Below are positions 7,945 through 16,647 of a stretch of 64,000 nt of DNA, one piece after another (within the stretch, counting starts at the first letter, position 1; every line of letters starts with the position of its first letter). The stretch covers positions 1,751,001 through 1,815,000 of the forward strand of contig NZ_CP009438.1 in the NCBI RefSeq assembly GCF_000761215.1, written 5' to 3'. The notes under the pieces are model-generated. The model saw nothing but the letters and a program-made list of their open reading frames with translations. It ran no database searches and was not told the origin of the DNA. The DNA comes from Streptomyces glaucescens (GTDB lineage Bacteria; Actinomycetota; Actinomycetes; Streptomycetales; Streptomycetaceae). The position numbers and the translations under genes were made by a program.

Positions 7945-8544
7945 TTCCTCCTCCCGCAGCCGGCGGACCTCCCCCGTGCCCAGGGTGATCGCGGCCCGGG
8001 GCCGCATGGGCCCGGCACCGCGCCGGGAGAGCAGCACGACCTCCTCGACCCGGGCGGACAGCGAACCGAGCCGGGCGGCGCACTCGGCGGACAGGGGCCC
8101 CGGCTCCCGGGTGCGGCCGAGGGAGAGATGCGGGGTGAAACGGCCGGCGCGGCCCTGGCAGAGCGGGAACCGCGACGCCAGTTCCCGGTGCAGTCGCGCC
8201 CACGGCGCCCGGTCCGCCGCGGCCGGATCGAGCCACACCGTCGCGTGGTGCCGGTGCCGGAAGGCGCGCACTCCGGCCAGCCGCACCGGGAACGGCGGGC
8301 ACCGTGCCGCCGCGGCACCGAGCAGCGGCAGGGCCCGCCCGAACTCCTCCTCCGGCACGAAGCCGAACAGCAGGTTCACGTGCGGCGGCCATCGCCGGAC
8401 CTGCGGATCGTGCTCCCAGCGGATGTCCTGGATCGCCGGCCGGAGTTCCGGCGGCGGCAGCCAGGCCACGGCCGTGCGCGGGGTCGGCGCCACCTCGAGT
8501 GCGTCCACCGGCCCGGCCCCGCCGGGAACCGGGTTCTCGTCCAC
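7942..8544 (-). CDS. LigT-like 2H phosphoesterase (2'-5' RNA ligase family)
   Basis: 200 residues with the two conserved repeats of the 2H superfamily: [10 protein letters not shown] in the N-terminal half and FTPHLSLGR in the C-terminal half. The second is the standard H-x-S motif. The first is H-x-N instead of H-x-T/S, a variant I associate with a bacterial/fungal subgroup whose members read HxNLL. Family enzymes cleave or form 2',5' or cyclic phosphodiester bonds in RNA or nucleotides; the substrate here is unknown. No operon partner is seen. The TAG stop lies in the terminal repeat of an intergenic element. The GTG/ATG choice at 8544 is modestly supported. Confidence 0.8.
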   Translation of the reverse strand: MDENPVPGGAGPVDALEVAPTPRTAVAWLPPPELRPAIQDIRWEHDPQVRRWPPHVNLLFGFVPEEEFGRALPLLGAAAARCPPFPVRLAGVRAFRHRHHATVWLDPAAADRAPWARLHRELASRFPLCQGRAGRFTPHLSLGRTREPGPLSAECAARLGSLSARVEEVVLLSRRGAGPMRPRAAITLGTGEVRRLREEE

Positions 8545-8577
8545 ACCACCAGGGTCGCCCCCGACGGCCGCACACGA

Positions 8578-8609
8578 AAGTCCCGCCCCTCGCGCGCGGG
8601 GCGGGACTT
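8578..8609 (-). terminator. Terminator of the first streptogrisin gene
   Basis: Perfect 12-bp inverted repeat (AAGTCCCGCCCC and GGGGCGGGACTT) around an 8-nt GC loop, 18 bases after the protease stop codon. Confidence 0.85.
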
Positions 8610-8626
8610 CGCAGGAGCGGAGCGGA

Positions 8627-9709
8627 TCAGCCGATCCGGGTGCCGGTCGCCGACAGCGCCTCCGTCACCGGCTGGAAGAACGTCTCCCCGCCGGAGGTGC
8701 AGTCGCCGCTGCCGCCGGAGGTCAGGCCGATGGCCCTGTCACCGGAGAACAGCGCGCCGCCGCTGTCGCCGGGCTCGGCGCAGACGTCGGTCTGGATGAG
8801 GCCGTCGACGACGTCGCCGTTGCCGTAGTTCACGGTGGCGTCCAGGCCGGTGACCTTGCCGGAGTGCACCTGGGTGGTGGAGCCGCTGCGGGTGACCTCC
8901 ATGCCGACGGTGGCCTCGGCCGCGCCGGTGATCTGCCGGGCCGAGTCGTCGTAGAGGTTGACCTCGCTCGGGTGGTCGACCCCGGCGGTGTACTTGACGA
9001 GGCCGTAGTCGTCGCCCGGGAAGCTGGAGACCTCGTTCTTCCCGATGACGGTCCCGGCGGAGTCCGACCAGGTGGTGATCCCCTCGGTGCAGTGGCCCGC
9101 GGTCAGGAAGTACGGCTCCCCGCCCTTGACCACGTTGAAGCCGAGCGAGCAGCGCCCGCCGCCGCCGGTGATGGCGTCGCCGCCGGCGATGAAGGGTTTG
9201 AACTCGCCCTTGGTGCGCTGGAGTTCGGCCACCGTGCCGAGTCCGTCGACGACCCGGCCCAGCTCCTCGAACTCGGCCGCGGAGACGGTGCGGTCGGCGG
9301 TGACGACGACCTTGTTGGTGGCCGGGTCGGTCACCCAGGCGGTGCCGGGGATGCTCGCGTCCTGCCGGAGCGCCGTACGGGCGCTCTTCAGCTCGGCGAG
9401 GGAGTGCTCGACGATTCTGGCCTTCGCGCCGGCCTCCTCGGCCACCTCGGCGGCGGTCTCGTCGAGCACGTTGACCACCAGGCTGCGGGTCTGGGCGTCG
9501 TAGTAGGTCCCGGCCGCGTCCGCGCCGAGGTCCCGGCCCAGCGCCGCGGCGAGCTTTCCGGCCGCCAGGGCGGACAGGGGCCTGACCGCCGGGGTCTTCG
9601 CGGGCTCGCCGGCGTTCGCAGTCTGGAAGGTGACTCCCGTGGCGACGAGTGCGGCGATGCCCGCACCTGCCACGGCGGCGCGCCGCCCGGGTATGCGTCG
9701 GTGCTTCAA
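8627..9709 (-). CDS. Streptogrisin-type secreted serine protease (S1E)
   Basis: 360 residues: signal peptide (about 1-35, ending near TANAGEPA), a long alpha-lytic-protease-type propeptide (about 40-175), and a chymotrypsin-fold catalytic domain. The triad is visible as His in TAGHC, Asp in GDDYGLV and Ser in EPGDSGGAL. The mature start is probably IAGGDAI, after KPF. Six cysteines, including CSLGFN and CTSGGETFF, fit disulfides. The TTG start is supported by AGGAGG 7 bases upstream; longer in-frame starts reach into non-conserved sequence. Role: extracellular protein degradation. A second streptogrisin gene lies just upstream on the same strand, but each has its own terminator, so they are separate units. 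Confidence 0.92.
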   Translation of the reverse strand: MKHRRIPGRRAAVAGAGIAALVATGVTFQTANAGEPAKTPAVRPLSALAAGKLAAALGRDLGADAAGTYYDAQTRSLVVNVLDETAAEVAEEAGAKARIVEHSLAELKSARTALRQDASIPGTAWVTDPATNKVVVTADRTVSAAEFEELGRVVDGLGTVAELQRTKGEFKPFIAGGDAITGGGGRCSLGFNVVKGGEPYFLTAGHCTEGITTWSDSAGTVIGKNEVSSFPGDDYGLVKYTAGVDHPSEVNLYDDSARQITGAAEATVGMEVTRSGSTTQVHSGKVTGLDATVNYGNGDVVDGLIQTDVCAEPGDSGGALFSGDRAIGLTSGGSGDCTSGGETFFQPVTEALSATGTRIG

Positions 9710-10011
9710 CTCACGTCCTCCTGTGGGGGGTCGGCCCGTCGGCGGTTGTGGGGACCACCAGGGGCCGGAAGGCTTGGTTGACGGGCGCCCACTCTTCCGA
9801 ACCGCGCAGGGAGCGCACAAGGTCCACTTCAGGACGCGCACACGGTGACCACCGCGCGCCCTCCGCTCCTTCACCGCTCGGACGCCCCAAGGGAATTCGC
9901 ACTGCAAATGCCTACGTGTGAGTAACCGTGTACGGAGTGGTGAGGTCCAGTCCTGGCCGGTTGCCGGCCCTCGCCCCTCCGGCACCGCCCGCCCCCGGCG
10001 GCGCACAGGGA
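9710..10011. other. Promoter region of the first streptogrisin gene
   Basis: The 302 bases between the TTG start and the next terminator contain no credible gene. The half nearest the start is expected to hold the protease promoter; no consensus -10/-35 pair stands out to me. Confidence 0.5.
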
Positions 10012-10044
10012 GAGCCCCCGCACGCGGTCCGCGTGCGGGGGCTC
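10012..10044 (-). terminator. Terminator of the second streptogrisin gene
   Basis: Perfect 15-bp stem (GAGCCCCCGCACGCG and its complement) with a 3-nt loop, 33 bases after the protease stop codon. Confidence 0.9.
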
Positions 10045-10076
10045 GGAAGTGGTGCCGGGTGCTGCGGGCGACGGAC

Positions 10077-10979
10077 TCAGTAGACGCTGACTCCGTACGC
10101 GCTCAGGGCCTCGGTGACCGGCTGGAAGAAGGTCGTGCCGCCGGTGCTGCAGTTGCCGCTGCCGCCGGAGGTCAGGCCGTAGGCGGTGCCGTTGCTGCCG
10201 TAGAGCGGACCGCCGGAGTCGCCGGGCTCGGCGCAGACGTTGGTCTGGATCAGGCCGGACACGACGTCGCCGCCGCCGTAGTTGACGGTCGCGTTCAGGG
10301 CGGTGACCCGGCCGCTGTGCGTACCGGTGGTGGAGCCGTCCCGGATGACGGTGGTGCCCACGGCCGGGGTCGCCGCGCGGGTGATGTCCACGCCGTTGGC
10401 GGTGCCGGGGCGGCTGACGGACCCGCTGTAGCGCACGAGGCCGTAGTCGTTGCCGGGGAAGCTGGAGCCGGCGGTCGAGCCGATGACCGTGGTGCGCCCG
10501 GAGTTGGAGTACCAGGTGCCCGCGCCGTCGGTGCAGTGACCGGCGGTCACGAAGAACTGGGCGCCACTGCTGTTCTGGACGTTGAAGCCGAGGGAGCAGC
10601 GCCAGCTGCTCGCGTAGATGGCGTCGCCGCCCTGGATCAGCTTGCTGAACTTGCCGGGCGTGCGCTTGATGGTGAGCGCGTCGGCGTTGGCCCCGGCCTG
10701 TTCCTTGATCTTGGCGATCTCGGCCTGGGAGACCGTGCTGTCGACGGTCACGACCAGGCGGTTGGTCTTGCTGTCGACGGCCCAGGCGGTGCCCGGCACG
10801 TCGGCCTCGAGCACCGAGGCGCCGGCGCTCTTCAGTTCGGCGGCGCTGAACGTGGCGGTGTCGGACGCGTTCGCGCTGGGGATCGCGATCGCGGCTGCGG
10901 CCACGAGTCCGGCGGATACGGCGGTCAGCCGGGTCCGTCTCGATATGCCGCTGCGGGGGGTGGTGCGCTTGATCCTCAC
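10077..10979 (-). CDS. sprB: Streptogrisin B-like secreted protease
   Basis: 300 residues, matching the streptogrisin B precursor length. It has a Tat/Sec-like signal with a twin arginine ([13 protein letters not shown]), an ANASDTA cleavage region, a propeptide of about 75 residues, and a mature domain beginning [15 protein letters not shown]. The triad is His in TAGHC, Asp in GNDYGLV and Ser in EPGDSGGPL. The C-terminal block [18 protein letters not shown] is what I recall for SGPB. It is an extracellular chymotrypsin-like endopeptidase. The GTG start follows GGAGG by about 8 bases. The gene symbol rests on remembered similarity to S. griseus SprB; a paralogue cannot be excluded. Confidence 0.9.
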   Translation of the reverse strand: MRIKRTTPRSGISRRTRLTAVSAGLVAAAAIAIPSANASDTATFSAAELKSAGASVLEADVPGTAWAVDSKTNRLVVTVDSTVSQAEIAKIKEQAGANADALTIKRTPGKFSKLIQGGDAIYASSWRCSLGFNVQNSSGAQFFVTAGHCTDGAGTWYSNSGRTTVIGSTAGSSFPGNDYGLVRYSGSVSRPGTANGVDITRAATPAVGTTVIRDGSTTGTHSGRVTALNATVNYGGGDVVSGLIQTNVCAEPGDSGGPLYGSNGTAYGLTSGGSGNCSTGGTTFFQPVTEALSAYGVSVY

Positions 10980-11201
10980 TTCTCGTTCCTCCACAAAGGA
11001 AGTAGGGGGCCCGCGTGGGGTCGGGGCCCGTGAGGCGCAGCCGGGGGCGCGGTTGTCCGGATCCCGAACACGCCGTGCCCCTGACAAGCGCTGGGTGGGA
11101 GTATTCGGCCGAACGGCCGGTAGGCGCAAGGGTGCCTTTCGGCCGTCAAGATTTGAACCATCTGTCTGGTCGATCCCCCCGCGGCGCCCGTCGACGGCCC
11201 G

Positions 11202-11984
11202 TCAGGAGAGCCGGCGCTCCCCCGCCGCCACGGCCACGTCCAGGGTGTTCCCGGGTGGCGGGAAGGGGCACAGGAAGTGGTCGGCGAAGGCGCACGGCGG
11301 CAGCTGGGACCGGTTGAAGTCCACCGTCGTCCGGCCGTCGGGGCCGGGCGCGGCGGGCCGCAGGAACCGGAAGCGGTAACTGCTGTCTCCGCTGGTGGTG
11401 TCGGCGAAGACGGCCCACAGGGAGCCGTCGCCCTCCACCGACACCTGGAGGGTGTGCTCCTGTCCGTCCAGGGTGAACGCCAGCTCCCCGCCCAGCCCGA
11501 GGCCGCGCCGCCGCCCGTCCGCGTTCTCCACCCGCACGGTGCGTTCGCCGGCGTACGGGGTGAAGCGCCCCGGCACCGACCAGCGCGGATCGTAGGACGT
11601 GGCCTCGACGCCGCGGAACCGGCGGCGGGCCTCGGCCGCCGGGTCGAAGTCACGTACCCCCCACTCCCCTTCGCGGACCAGCACGACGAGCCTTCGTTCG
11701 CCGTGGCCAACCCGGGCGGCGGCGGCCGGGCCGGTGTCGGCCGCGAGCCGGACCCGCCCCTCGAAGGGCTCGCCGTCGACGGTCAGCCCGTCCGGGCGGG
11801 CGGCGGTCAGGACGACCGCGTCCCCGTCGGCGGTCCAGCTCCCCGGGATGTCCGGAAGTCGCCCCTCCGGATGGTCGGCCAGCCAGTGGGTCGCGGTCAG
11901 CGCGAGCGGTCCGTAGGGGGCGGTGAGCGTCTCCAGGCGCCGCTCGTGCCACCGCTTCCACTCGTCGGATGCGTCCGTCGTCAT
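11202..11984 (-). CDS. DUF1684 family protein
   Basis: 260 residues, recognisable as DUF1684 by the W..WH..R..TLTAPYGPLALTATHWL N-terminus and the C-terminal YRFRFLRPA ... TTVDFNRSQLPPCAFADHFLCPFPPPGN block. No signal peptide or membrane segment is seen, so it is cytosolic. The biochemical function is unknown; the conserved Asp-Phe-Asn-Arg and Cys/His/Pro-rich end may form an active or binding site. The ATG at 11984 is preceded by AAAGGG. It lies 107 bases after the FAD/NAD(P) protein gene on the same strand and may be cotranscribed with it. Confidence 0.82.
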   Translation of the reverse strand: MTTDASDEWKRWHERRLETLTAPYGPLALTATHWLADHPEGRLPDIPGSWTADGDAVVLTAARPDGLTVDGEPFEGRVRLAADTGPAAAARVGHGERRLVVLVREGEWGVRDFDPAAEARRRFRGVEATSYDPRWSVPGRFTPYAGERTVRVENADGRRRGLGLGGELAFTLDGQEHTLQVSVEGDGSLWAVFADTTSGDSSYRFRFLRPAAPGPDGRTTVDFNRSQLPPCAFADHFLCPFPPPGNTLDVAVAAGERRLS

Positions 11985-12091
11985 GAGATCAGCCCTTTCG
12001 TGACGGGTCGGGTGACCCGCGGTGTGAGCGCTGTTGCCGCGCTCCGGTATTCCGTTGCCGTGATCCGCCCGGCGCTCCGCGCGTACGCGGC

Positions 12092-13849
12092 TCAGGCGGC
12101 GGCCCGGCCGGCCGGTGCCCGCAGGAACGCCAGCACCGCCCGGGCCGCCGCGTCGTTCTGCCGGAACGCCGGCCCGCCGGTGCGCGGCCGGGTGAACGCG
12201 CCGGCGCCCCGCGCGTCGGTGTGCGGGCCGAGCGCGAACCGGCGCGGATGCGGGCGGCCGGACCGGTCCAGCACCCGCCCGTCGGCGGGGTCCACCCGCA
12301 GCAGCCCGTCGGGGGTGGCGGCGGCCCCCTCGGCGTACAGCCTCCTCAGCAGCGGGTCGCGGGACCGGGCCGCCGTCGGCTGCGGCAGCCGCGCCTCGAC
12401 CAGCGCCCGGGCCTCGACGGCGAACCCCGGCACGGTCGGGCTCGTCGCCCGGAACATCCCGCCCTCGGCGCGCACGCCCATGTCGGCGCCGACGAACCGC
12501 AGCACGCCCGCGCGGGACAGCGCGAGCAGCTGCCGCAGCCGGGGGCCGGGCGGCCCGGAGGCCAGGTAGCCGAAGAAGCCGTGCCACCAGGGGCCGATGT
12601 CGCCGAGCCGGGTCAGTCGGCCGTACACGGACAGCAGTGCGCCGAAGACGGCCAGGTCGGGGCTGTGCGCCGGGTCGTGACGCCGGGTCAGGTCGGCCTC
12701 GACGTAACGGCGCAGTCCTTCCTGGAACGCCTCGTGCGAGGGGTACCGCATCCCGGCCAGTGGCCGGTCGAGCGCGGCCAGGTCGAGCCGGTCGGCGGGG
12801 TCGGGCACGGCGGCGGCGACCAGGGCCGCCCGCTCCGCCGGGTCGCCGGCGGCGGCGTACGCCCGCTCGAAGACGCCCCAGCCGAGGCGCGTGCGCCCGG
12901 GGTGGGCGTCGAACAGCCGGTGGTAGTGGGCGTATTCCAGTTCCTTCTCCACCAGCGGCCACACGTCCCGCCGGAAGTCGAAGCCCTCCGGCCGGGCGAG
13001 CAGCGCGTCCACCTCGGCGGGGCCGAAGAACCGGGGCAGCGGCGGCGGTGTGCCGTCCAGCCGGTAGCCGATCTTGGAGTGGTACGGCACTCCGCGCCGC
13101 GATCCGACGTACAGCACCGGCTCGCGGCCGGACGGCAGGTAGGTGTCCCCGTCGTACCGCCCGCCCCGCCCCTCGGTGAGCAGCACCATCAGGTCGACGA
13201 AGGCCAGTCCGAAGCCGCGCACCAGGACCGGCTCACCGGGCCGCAGCGGGGTGAGGTCGCTGTCGGCGGTGAAGTCGGGCGGCAGGTGGACGAGGCCGTG
13301 GGCGCGGGCGTATGCGCCCAGCGCGGCCTGTTCCTCGTCGGGTTCGGCGTCGAGGTGACCGAGGGTGAGGACCACCAGGTCGGCGAGGAGGGGGCGCGCC
13401 CGGTCCGCGAGCCACACCCGCTGCCGGCCCTCGCGCGGCCCGGAGACCCGCAGGGCGCGGCACGGATGGTGGTGCACGGTGACCTCGGGGGGCAGTGCGG
13501 CCACCGCCCGCTGGTAGGCCCAGCGCAGGTAGGAGCCCTGCACGCGGCGGCCGACGAAGGCGTCACCGGCGAGCCCCGCCCACTCGTGCAGGGCGGGGCC
13601 CTCCCGGACGGGCCCGGTCATCTCCACGCTGGTGTCGGTGAAGACGGTGACGTCCTCGGCGCGGGAGTTCATCCACAGCAGCGGCGACTGCTCGGTGCGC
13701 CAGATCCGTCCGGGGCCGGGCGGGTAGGGGTCGACGAGGTGGATGTCGAGGCCCTTGCCGGGCGGCAGTTCGGCGGCGTTGGCGGCGATCCGCTCCAGGA
13801 CGCCGGTGCCGCGCGGCCCGGCCCCCACGATGACCAGGGATGCCCTCAC
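12092..13849 (-). CDS. FAD/NAD(P)-binding protein coupled to an ABC permease
   Basis: 585 residues. The N-terminus VRASLVIVGAGPRGTGVLERI is a dinucleotide-binding GxGPxGxxxL Rossmann fold. A second nucleotide-binding region (VLVRGFGLAFVDLMVLLTEG) and an RRGVPYHSKIGYR block are typical of the large FAD-NAD(P)-binding (PF13454-like) group. No signal peptide is seen. The family is related to flavin oxidoreductases and monooxygenases, but no substrate is established. The GTG start overlaps the permease stop by 4 bases (GTGA), so the two proteins are translationally coupled and probably serve one pathway: uptake followed by oxidation of an amino-acid or organosulfur compound. That pathway is inference. 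Confidence 0.8.
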   Translation of the reverse strand: MRASLVIVGAGPRGTGVLERIAANAAELPPGKGLDIHLVDPYPPGPGRIWRTEQSPLLWMNSRAEDVTVFTDTSVEMTGPVREGPALHEWAGLAGDAFVGRRVQGSYLRWAYQRAVAALPPEVTVHHHPCRALRVSGPREGRQRVWLADRARPLLADLVVLTLGHLDAEPDEEQAALGAYARAHGLVHLPPDFTADSDLTPLRPGEPVLVRGFGLAFVDLMVLLTEGRGGRYDGDTYLPSGREPVLYVGSRRGVPYHSKIGYRLDGTPPPLPRFFGPAEVDALLARPEGFDFRRDVWPLVEKELEYAHYHRLFDAHPGRTRLGWGVFERAYAAAGDPAERAALVAAAVPDPADRLDLAALDRPLAGMRYPSHEAFQEGLRRYVEADLTRRHDPAHSPDLAVFGALLSVYGRLTRLGDIGPWWHGFFGYLASGPPGPRLRQLLALSRAGVLRFVGADMGVRAEGGMFRATSPTVPGFAVEARALVEARLPQPTAARSRDPLLRRLYAEGAAATPDGLLRVDPADGRVLDRSGRPHPRRFALGPHTDARGAGAFTRPRTGGPAFRQNDAAARAVLAFLRAPAGRAAA

Positions 13850-14694
13850 CGGCCCGGCTCCGTACCGCGCGCGTAGCGCTTCTCGACGTAGTACTGGCCG
13901 ACGCCGAGCACCGAGGTGACGACGGTGTACCAGACGGTGGCCACCATCAGCAGCGGGATGACCTGGTACGTCTGGTGGTAGACGAGCTGGGTCGAGTACA
14001 GCAGGTCCTGGACGGCGATGACGCTGACGATGGAGGTGCCCTTGAGGGTGCCGATCAGCATGTTCCCGGCGGGCGGCACGATGGAGCGCATCGCCTGCGG
14101 CAGCACGATCCGCCACCAGCGGCGCCACCGGCTCAGCCCGAGCGCCTGCGCGGCCTCGATCTGCCCGCCGCCGACGGAGAGGATCCCGCCGCGCACCACC
14201 TCGGCGGCGTAGGCGGCCTCGTGCAGGGTCAGCCCGATGACGGCGACGGCGACCGGGCCGAGCAGGTCGACCGTCCGCACGCCGAGGATCTGCGGGTAGA
14301 GCGCCCCGATGTTGAACCACAGCAGCAGCTGCACCAGCATCGGGATCGACCGGAACAGCCAGACGTACCCCCAGCTGACGGCTCTGAGCACGGGGTTGGC
14401 GGAGAGCCGGGCCGCCGCGAGCAGCGCGCCCAGCGCGAAGCCGAGCGCCATCACCACGGCGGTCAGCCAGAGGGTGAGCCACAGTCCGCGCAGCACCGAG
14501 GCCGAGGTGAAGTAGTCGGCGACGACGCCCCACTGGAAGGCGTCGTTGCGCAGCACGGAGTCGACGGCGAGGCCGAGCAGGACCAGGACGACGGCCGCGG
14601 CCAGCCACTGGCCGTAGCGGCGTTGCGGGACGATGCGCGCGGCGTCCGCGGGGACGGGGGGCGCGGGGGCTTTGGCAAGGGTGTCGGAGGACAT
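13846..14694 (-). CDS. Polar amino acid-type ABC transporter permease
   Basis: 282 residues with an N-terminal membrane helix (about 30-50) and a HisM/GlnP-type permease core of about five helices. The EAA loop is clear: IEAAQALGLSRWRRWWRIVLPQA. It would form a homodimeric channel with an ATPase and a binding protein, but neither gene is beside it in this window. GGAG lies 7 bases before the ATG. It is coupled downstream to the FAD/NAD(P)-binding protein (GTGA overlap). Upstream, divergently oriented, is a short leader peptide ending in Ser-Ala-Ser-Cys. Confidence 0.88.
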   Translation of the reverse strand: MSSDTLAKAPAPPVPADAARIVPQRRYGQWLAAAVVLVLLGLAVDSVLRNDAFQWGVVADYFTSASVLRGLWLTLWLTAVVMALGFALGALLAAARLSANPVLRAVSWGYVWLFRSIPMLVQLLLWFNIGALYPQILGVRTVDLLGPVAVAVIGLTLHEAAYAAEVVRGGILSVGGGQIEAAQALGLSRWRRWWRIVLPQAMRSIVPPAGNMLIGTLKGTSIVSVIAVQDLLYSTQLVYHQTYQVIPLLMVATVWYTVVTSVLGVGQYYVEKRYARGTEPGR

Positions 14695-14882
14695 GCGAAG
14701 GCTCCGTGGCTCGTGGAACACGGTGATGCCTTCACACGGGCGCCGAGAACGGCGTGGTCCGCGGCCGAGCCCCTCAGCACGGCCGCCGGTCGAGAGTACG
14801 GGCCCGGTCCGCCGGCCTGTCAAGGCCGTCCGGATGGTGAGCCGGGCGTCTCATTTCCCCGCACCGCGGTTGACGGGCCGTC

Positions 14883-14896
14883 GGAACTCCTGTTCC
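14883..14896. promoter_or_regulatory. Palindrome just upstream of the leader peptide
   Basis: GGAAC-TCCT-GTTCC, a 5-4-5 perfect inverted repeat, sits 9 bases before the leader-peptide ATG and behind a TTGACG hexamer (about 14870). It is a plausible operator; the GAAC-N4-GTTC core also resembles a weak LexA site. The regulator is unknown. Confidence 0.4.
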
Positions 14897-14905
14897 ACTT
14901 GCCCC

Positions 14906-14977
14906 ATGCATCCGCAGCAGTGGCTGGTCACGCGCTCCCACATCGACTTCGGTCGAGTGTGGTCCGCTTCCTGTTGA
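14906..14977 (+). CDS. Putative leader peptide (23 aa), no gene downstream
   Basis: A 23-residue ORF starting MHPQQWLVTRSH and ending RVWSASC followed by TGA. It resembles the Streptomyces leader-peptide class (core RSHxDxxRVxSxxC) that I know from the 5' ends of sulfur-assimilation and ABC-transporter operons, where ribosome stalling or termination at the C-terminal cysteine codon is thought to sense cysteine. A TTGACG hexamer lies about 30 bases upstream and there is no clear Shine-Dalgarno, so the mRNA may be leaderless. The only gene ahead of it (DUF5685) is on the opposite strand and convergent. The divergent ABC permease is its nearest functional relative. Confidence 0.7.
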   Translation: MHPQQWLVTRSHIDFGRVWSASC

Positions 14978-15056
14978 GCCGGCCCTCCGCGCCCTGCTGC
15001 TCCTTCTTCTCCTTCCTCGCCTTCACACGCGCCCCTCCCCTCGGCACGCCCGCGGC

Positions 15057-16355
15057 TCAGCAGCCGTCACAGGGGCAGCAGCAGTCACAGCTCGGGCAGT
15101 CGCAGTCGCGGCAGCAGCCCTCGCGCTTCTTGCGGGACCACGGTCCCTCGTACTCCTCCGCGCAGCACAGCTTGCAGGTGCAGCACAACAGCCAGAACAT
15201 CCCGCATCCGGCCCAGAACCCGCGCCGCCCCCGCGGCGGCTGGGGCGCGGCACCGCCTCCGGATCCGCCGAAGTCACCGCCGCCCCCGCCGTGGTGGCCG
15301 CCGTACCCGCCCGCGCCGCGCGCTCCGCCGCCGGCGTGCGGGTGGTGCGGGCCGCCCTGCTGCGGCGGCGTGCCGTAGGGCCCCGCCTGGTAGGGGTGCT
15401 GCGGCCGGCCGTACGGTCCGGGGTGCGGCTGCCCGTACGGTCCCGGCTGCTGCGGTGGCTGCCCGTACGGTCCCGGCTGGTGGGTCGCGCAGGCGGGCAC
15501 CGTGCCGAAGGCCCGGTCCACCGAGCGCCGCAGTTCGTGCACGAGCAGCAGATGGGCGAGCCGCCCGTCGGTGAACTCGACCTCGCGCAGCGCCAGCCGG
15601 ATGCCGTGCACGGCGTCGTCGGCGAGCCGGCGGGCCTCGGCGAGCGGGGTGCCGGTGGCGGTGAGCGGGTTCCAGGCGCCCGACGTGGCGTCAGCCGCCC
15701 GGTCCTCCACGGCGTCCAGCAGGTGCGCGAGCCGCCCGAAGAGCCGGCCGGCCTCGGCCAGCGGCGCGGCGTTGCCGGGACGCCCGGCGAGCAGCGCGGT
15801 GTGCGCGAACGCGGCGGCGGTGGCGGTCTCGGTGGGTTCGGTGACCGTCAGGATGGGGGTGCCCGGTCCGGCCAGCGCCTCGATGCCGGGCTGCCGGTCC
15901 ACGGCGTCGACCAGTACGGCGGTGTCGAAGCCGACGGCCGAGCCGGTGCGGGCGCCGGCGCGGTTCCAGCTCCCGGCGACCCGGCGGGCGGCGAGCGCCA
16001 CCGGGCGGCGGGCCAGCAGTCCGTCGCCGTCGGCGACGTGGTCGCGCACCTTGGCGGAGGCGAGCACCAGGGAGACGGCCGCGGCGAGCCGGGCGCCCTC
16101 GCCACGGGCCACGGACGCGGTGCGCATCCCGCGCAGCGGGCACGGGCCGGCCGTCCGCCGCCACCGGCCGCCCTCGCGCTCCCCCTGAGCCTCCGTCAGC
16201 ACCGAGACGAGCAGGCCGTCGTAGTTGGTCACCACCCGGGCGAGCTGGCCGTGGTCGGAGCGCAGCGCGAGGCACAGCCCGCACAGATGCGCCATCCACT
16301 CGGTCGTGAGCCGTTCACCGAGACGATGACTGCAAGGCCGGACTATTCCGAACAA
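15057..16355 (-). CDS. DUF5685 family protein with Gly/Pro/Tyr repeats and Cys-rich tail
   Basis: 432 residues. The N-terminal about 290 residues are the DUF5685 domain (MFGIVRPCSHRL, then HLCGLCLALRSDHG with a CGLC pair). Next is a low-complexity stretch with repeats of PGPYGQP, then a Gly/His-rich segment, then a tail with about 20 cysteines in the last 55 residues (CCTCKLCC, CCRDCDCPSCDCCCPCDGC). The tail looks like a metal-binding or heavily modified region. The TTG start follows GGGGGAAG by 4 bases and gives the family MFGIVRPC N-terminus. It is divergent from the SepF-like gene. No function is established; conserved residues suggest an all-helical fold. Confidence 0.85.
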   Translation of the reverse strand: MFGIVRPCSHRLGERLTTEWMAHLCGLCLALRSDHGQLARVVTNYDGLLVSVLTEAQGEREGGRWRRTAGPCPLRGMRTASVARGEGARLAAAVSLVLASAKVRDHVADGDGLLARRPVALAARRVAGSWNRAGARTGSAVGFDTAVLVDAVDRQPGIEALAGPGTPILTVTEPTETATAAAFAHTALLAGRPGNAAPLAEAGRLFGRLAHLLDAVEDRAADATSGAWNPLTATGTPLAEARRLADDAVHGIRLALREVEFTDGRLAHLLLVHELRRSVDRAFGTVPACATHQPGPYGQPPQQPGPYGQPHPGPYGRPQHPYQAGPYGTPPQQGGPHHPHAGGGARGAGGYGGHHGGGGGDFGGSGGGAAPQPPRGRRGFWAGCGMFWLLCCTCKLCCAEEYEGPWSRKKREGCCRDCDCPSCDCCCPCDGC

Positions 16356-16647
16356 GACACTTCCCCCGTGGTCCGTACGACGCGATTTCGGCCGCATCGT
16401 ATCGGCCACTTCGTTCACCCGTACGCCCCGCCCGTCACCCGGACGCCGCGAAGAATCATATTTCACTCACAGTCAGCAGCCGCATGCGTCAGGACCCTTG
16501 GGGTATCCGGCCTCTCGACGGATTCGCTGTGCACCAGTACCGTCACAAACCCCCCGCACGGCGTCTATCCACTTGGCGCGACATCCGCATCATGGACGAC
16601 CATGGGGATGCGGAGAGGAAGAAAGACCGCTGTGAGAGGAGGCGTCC

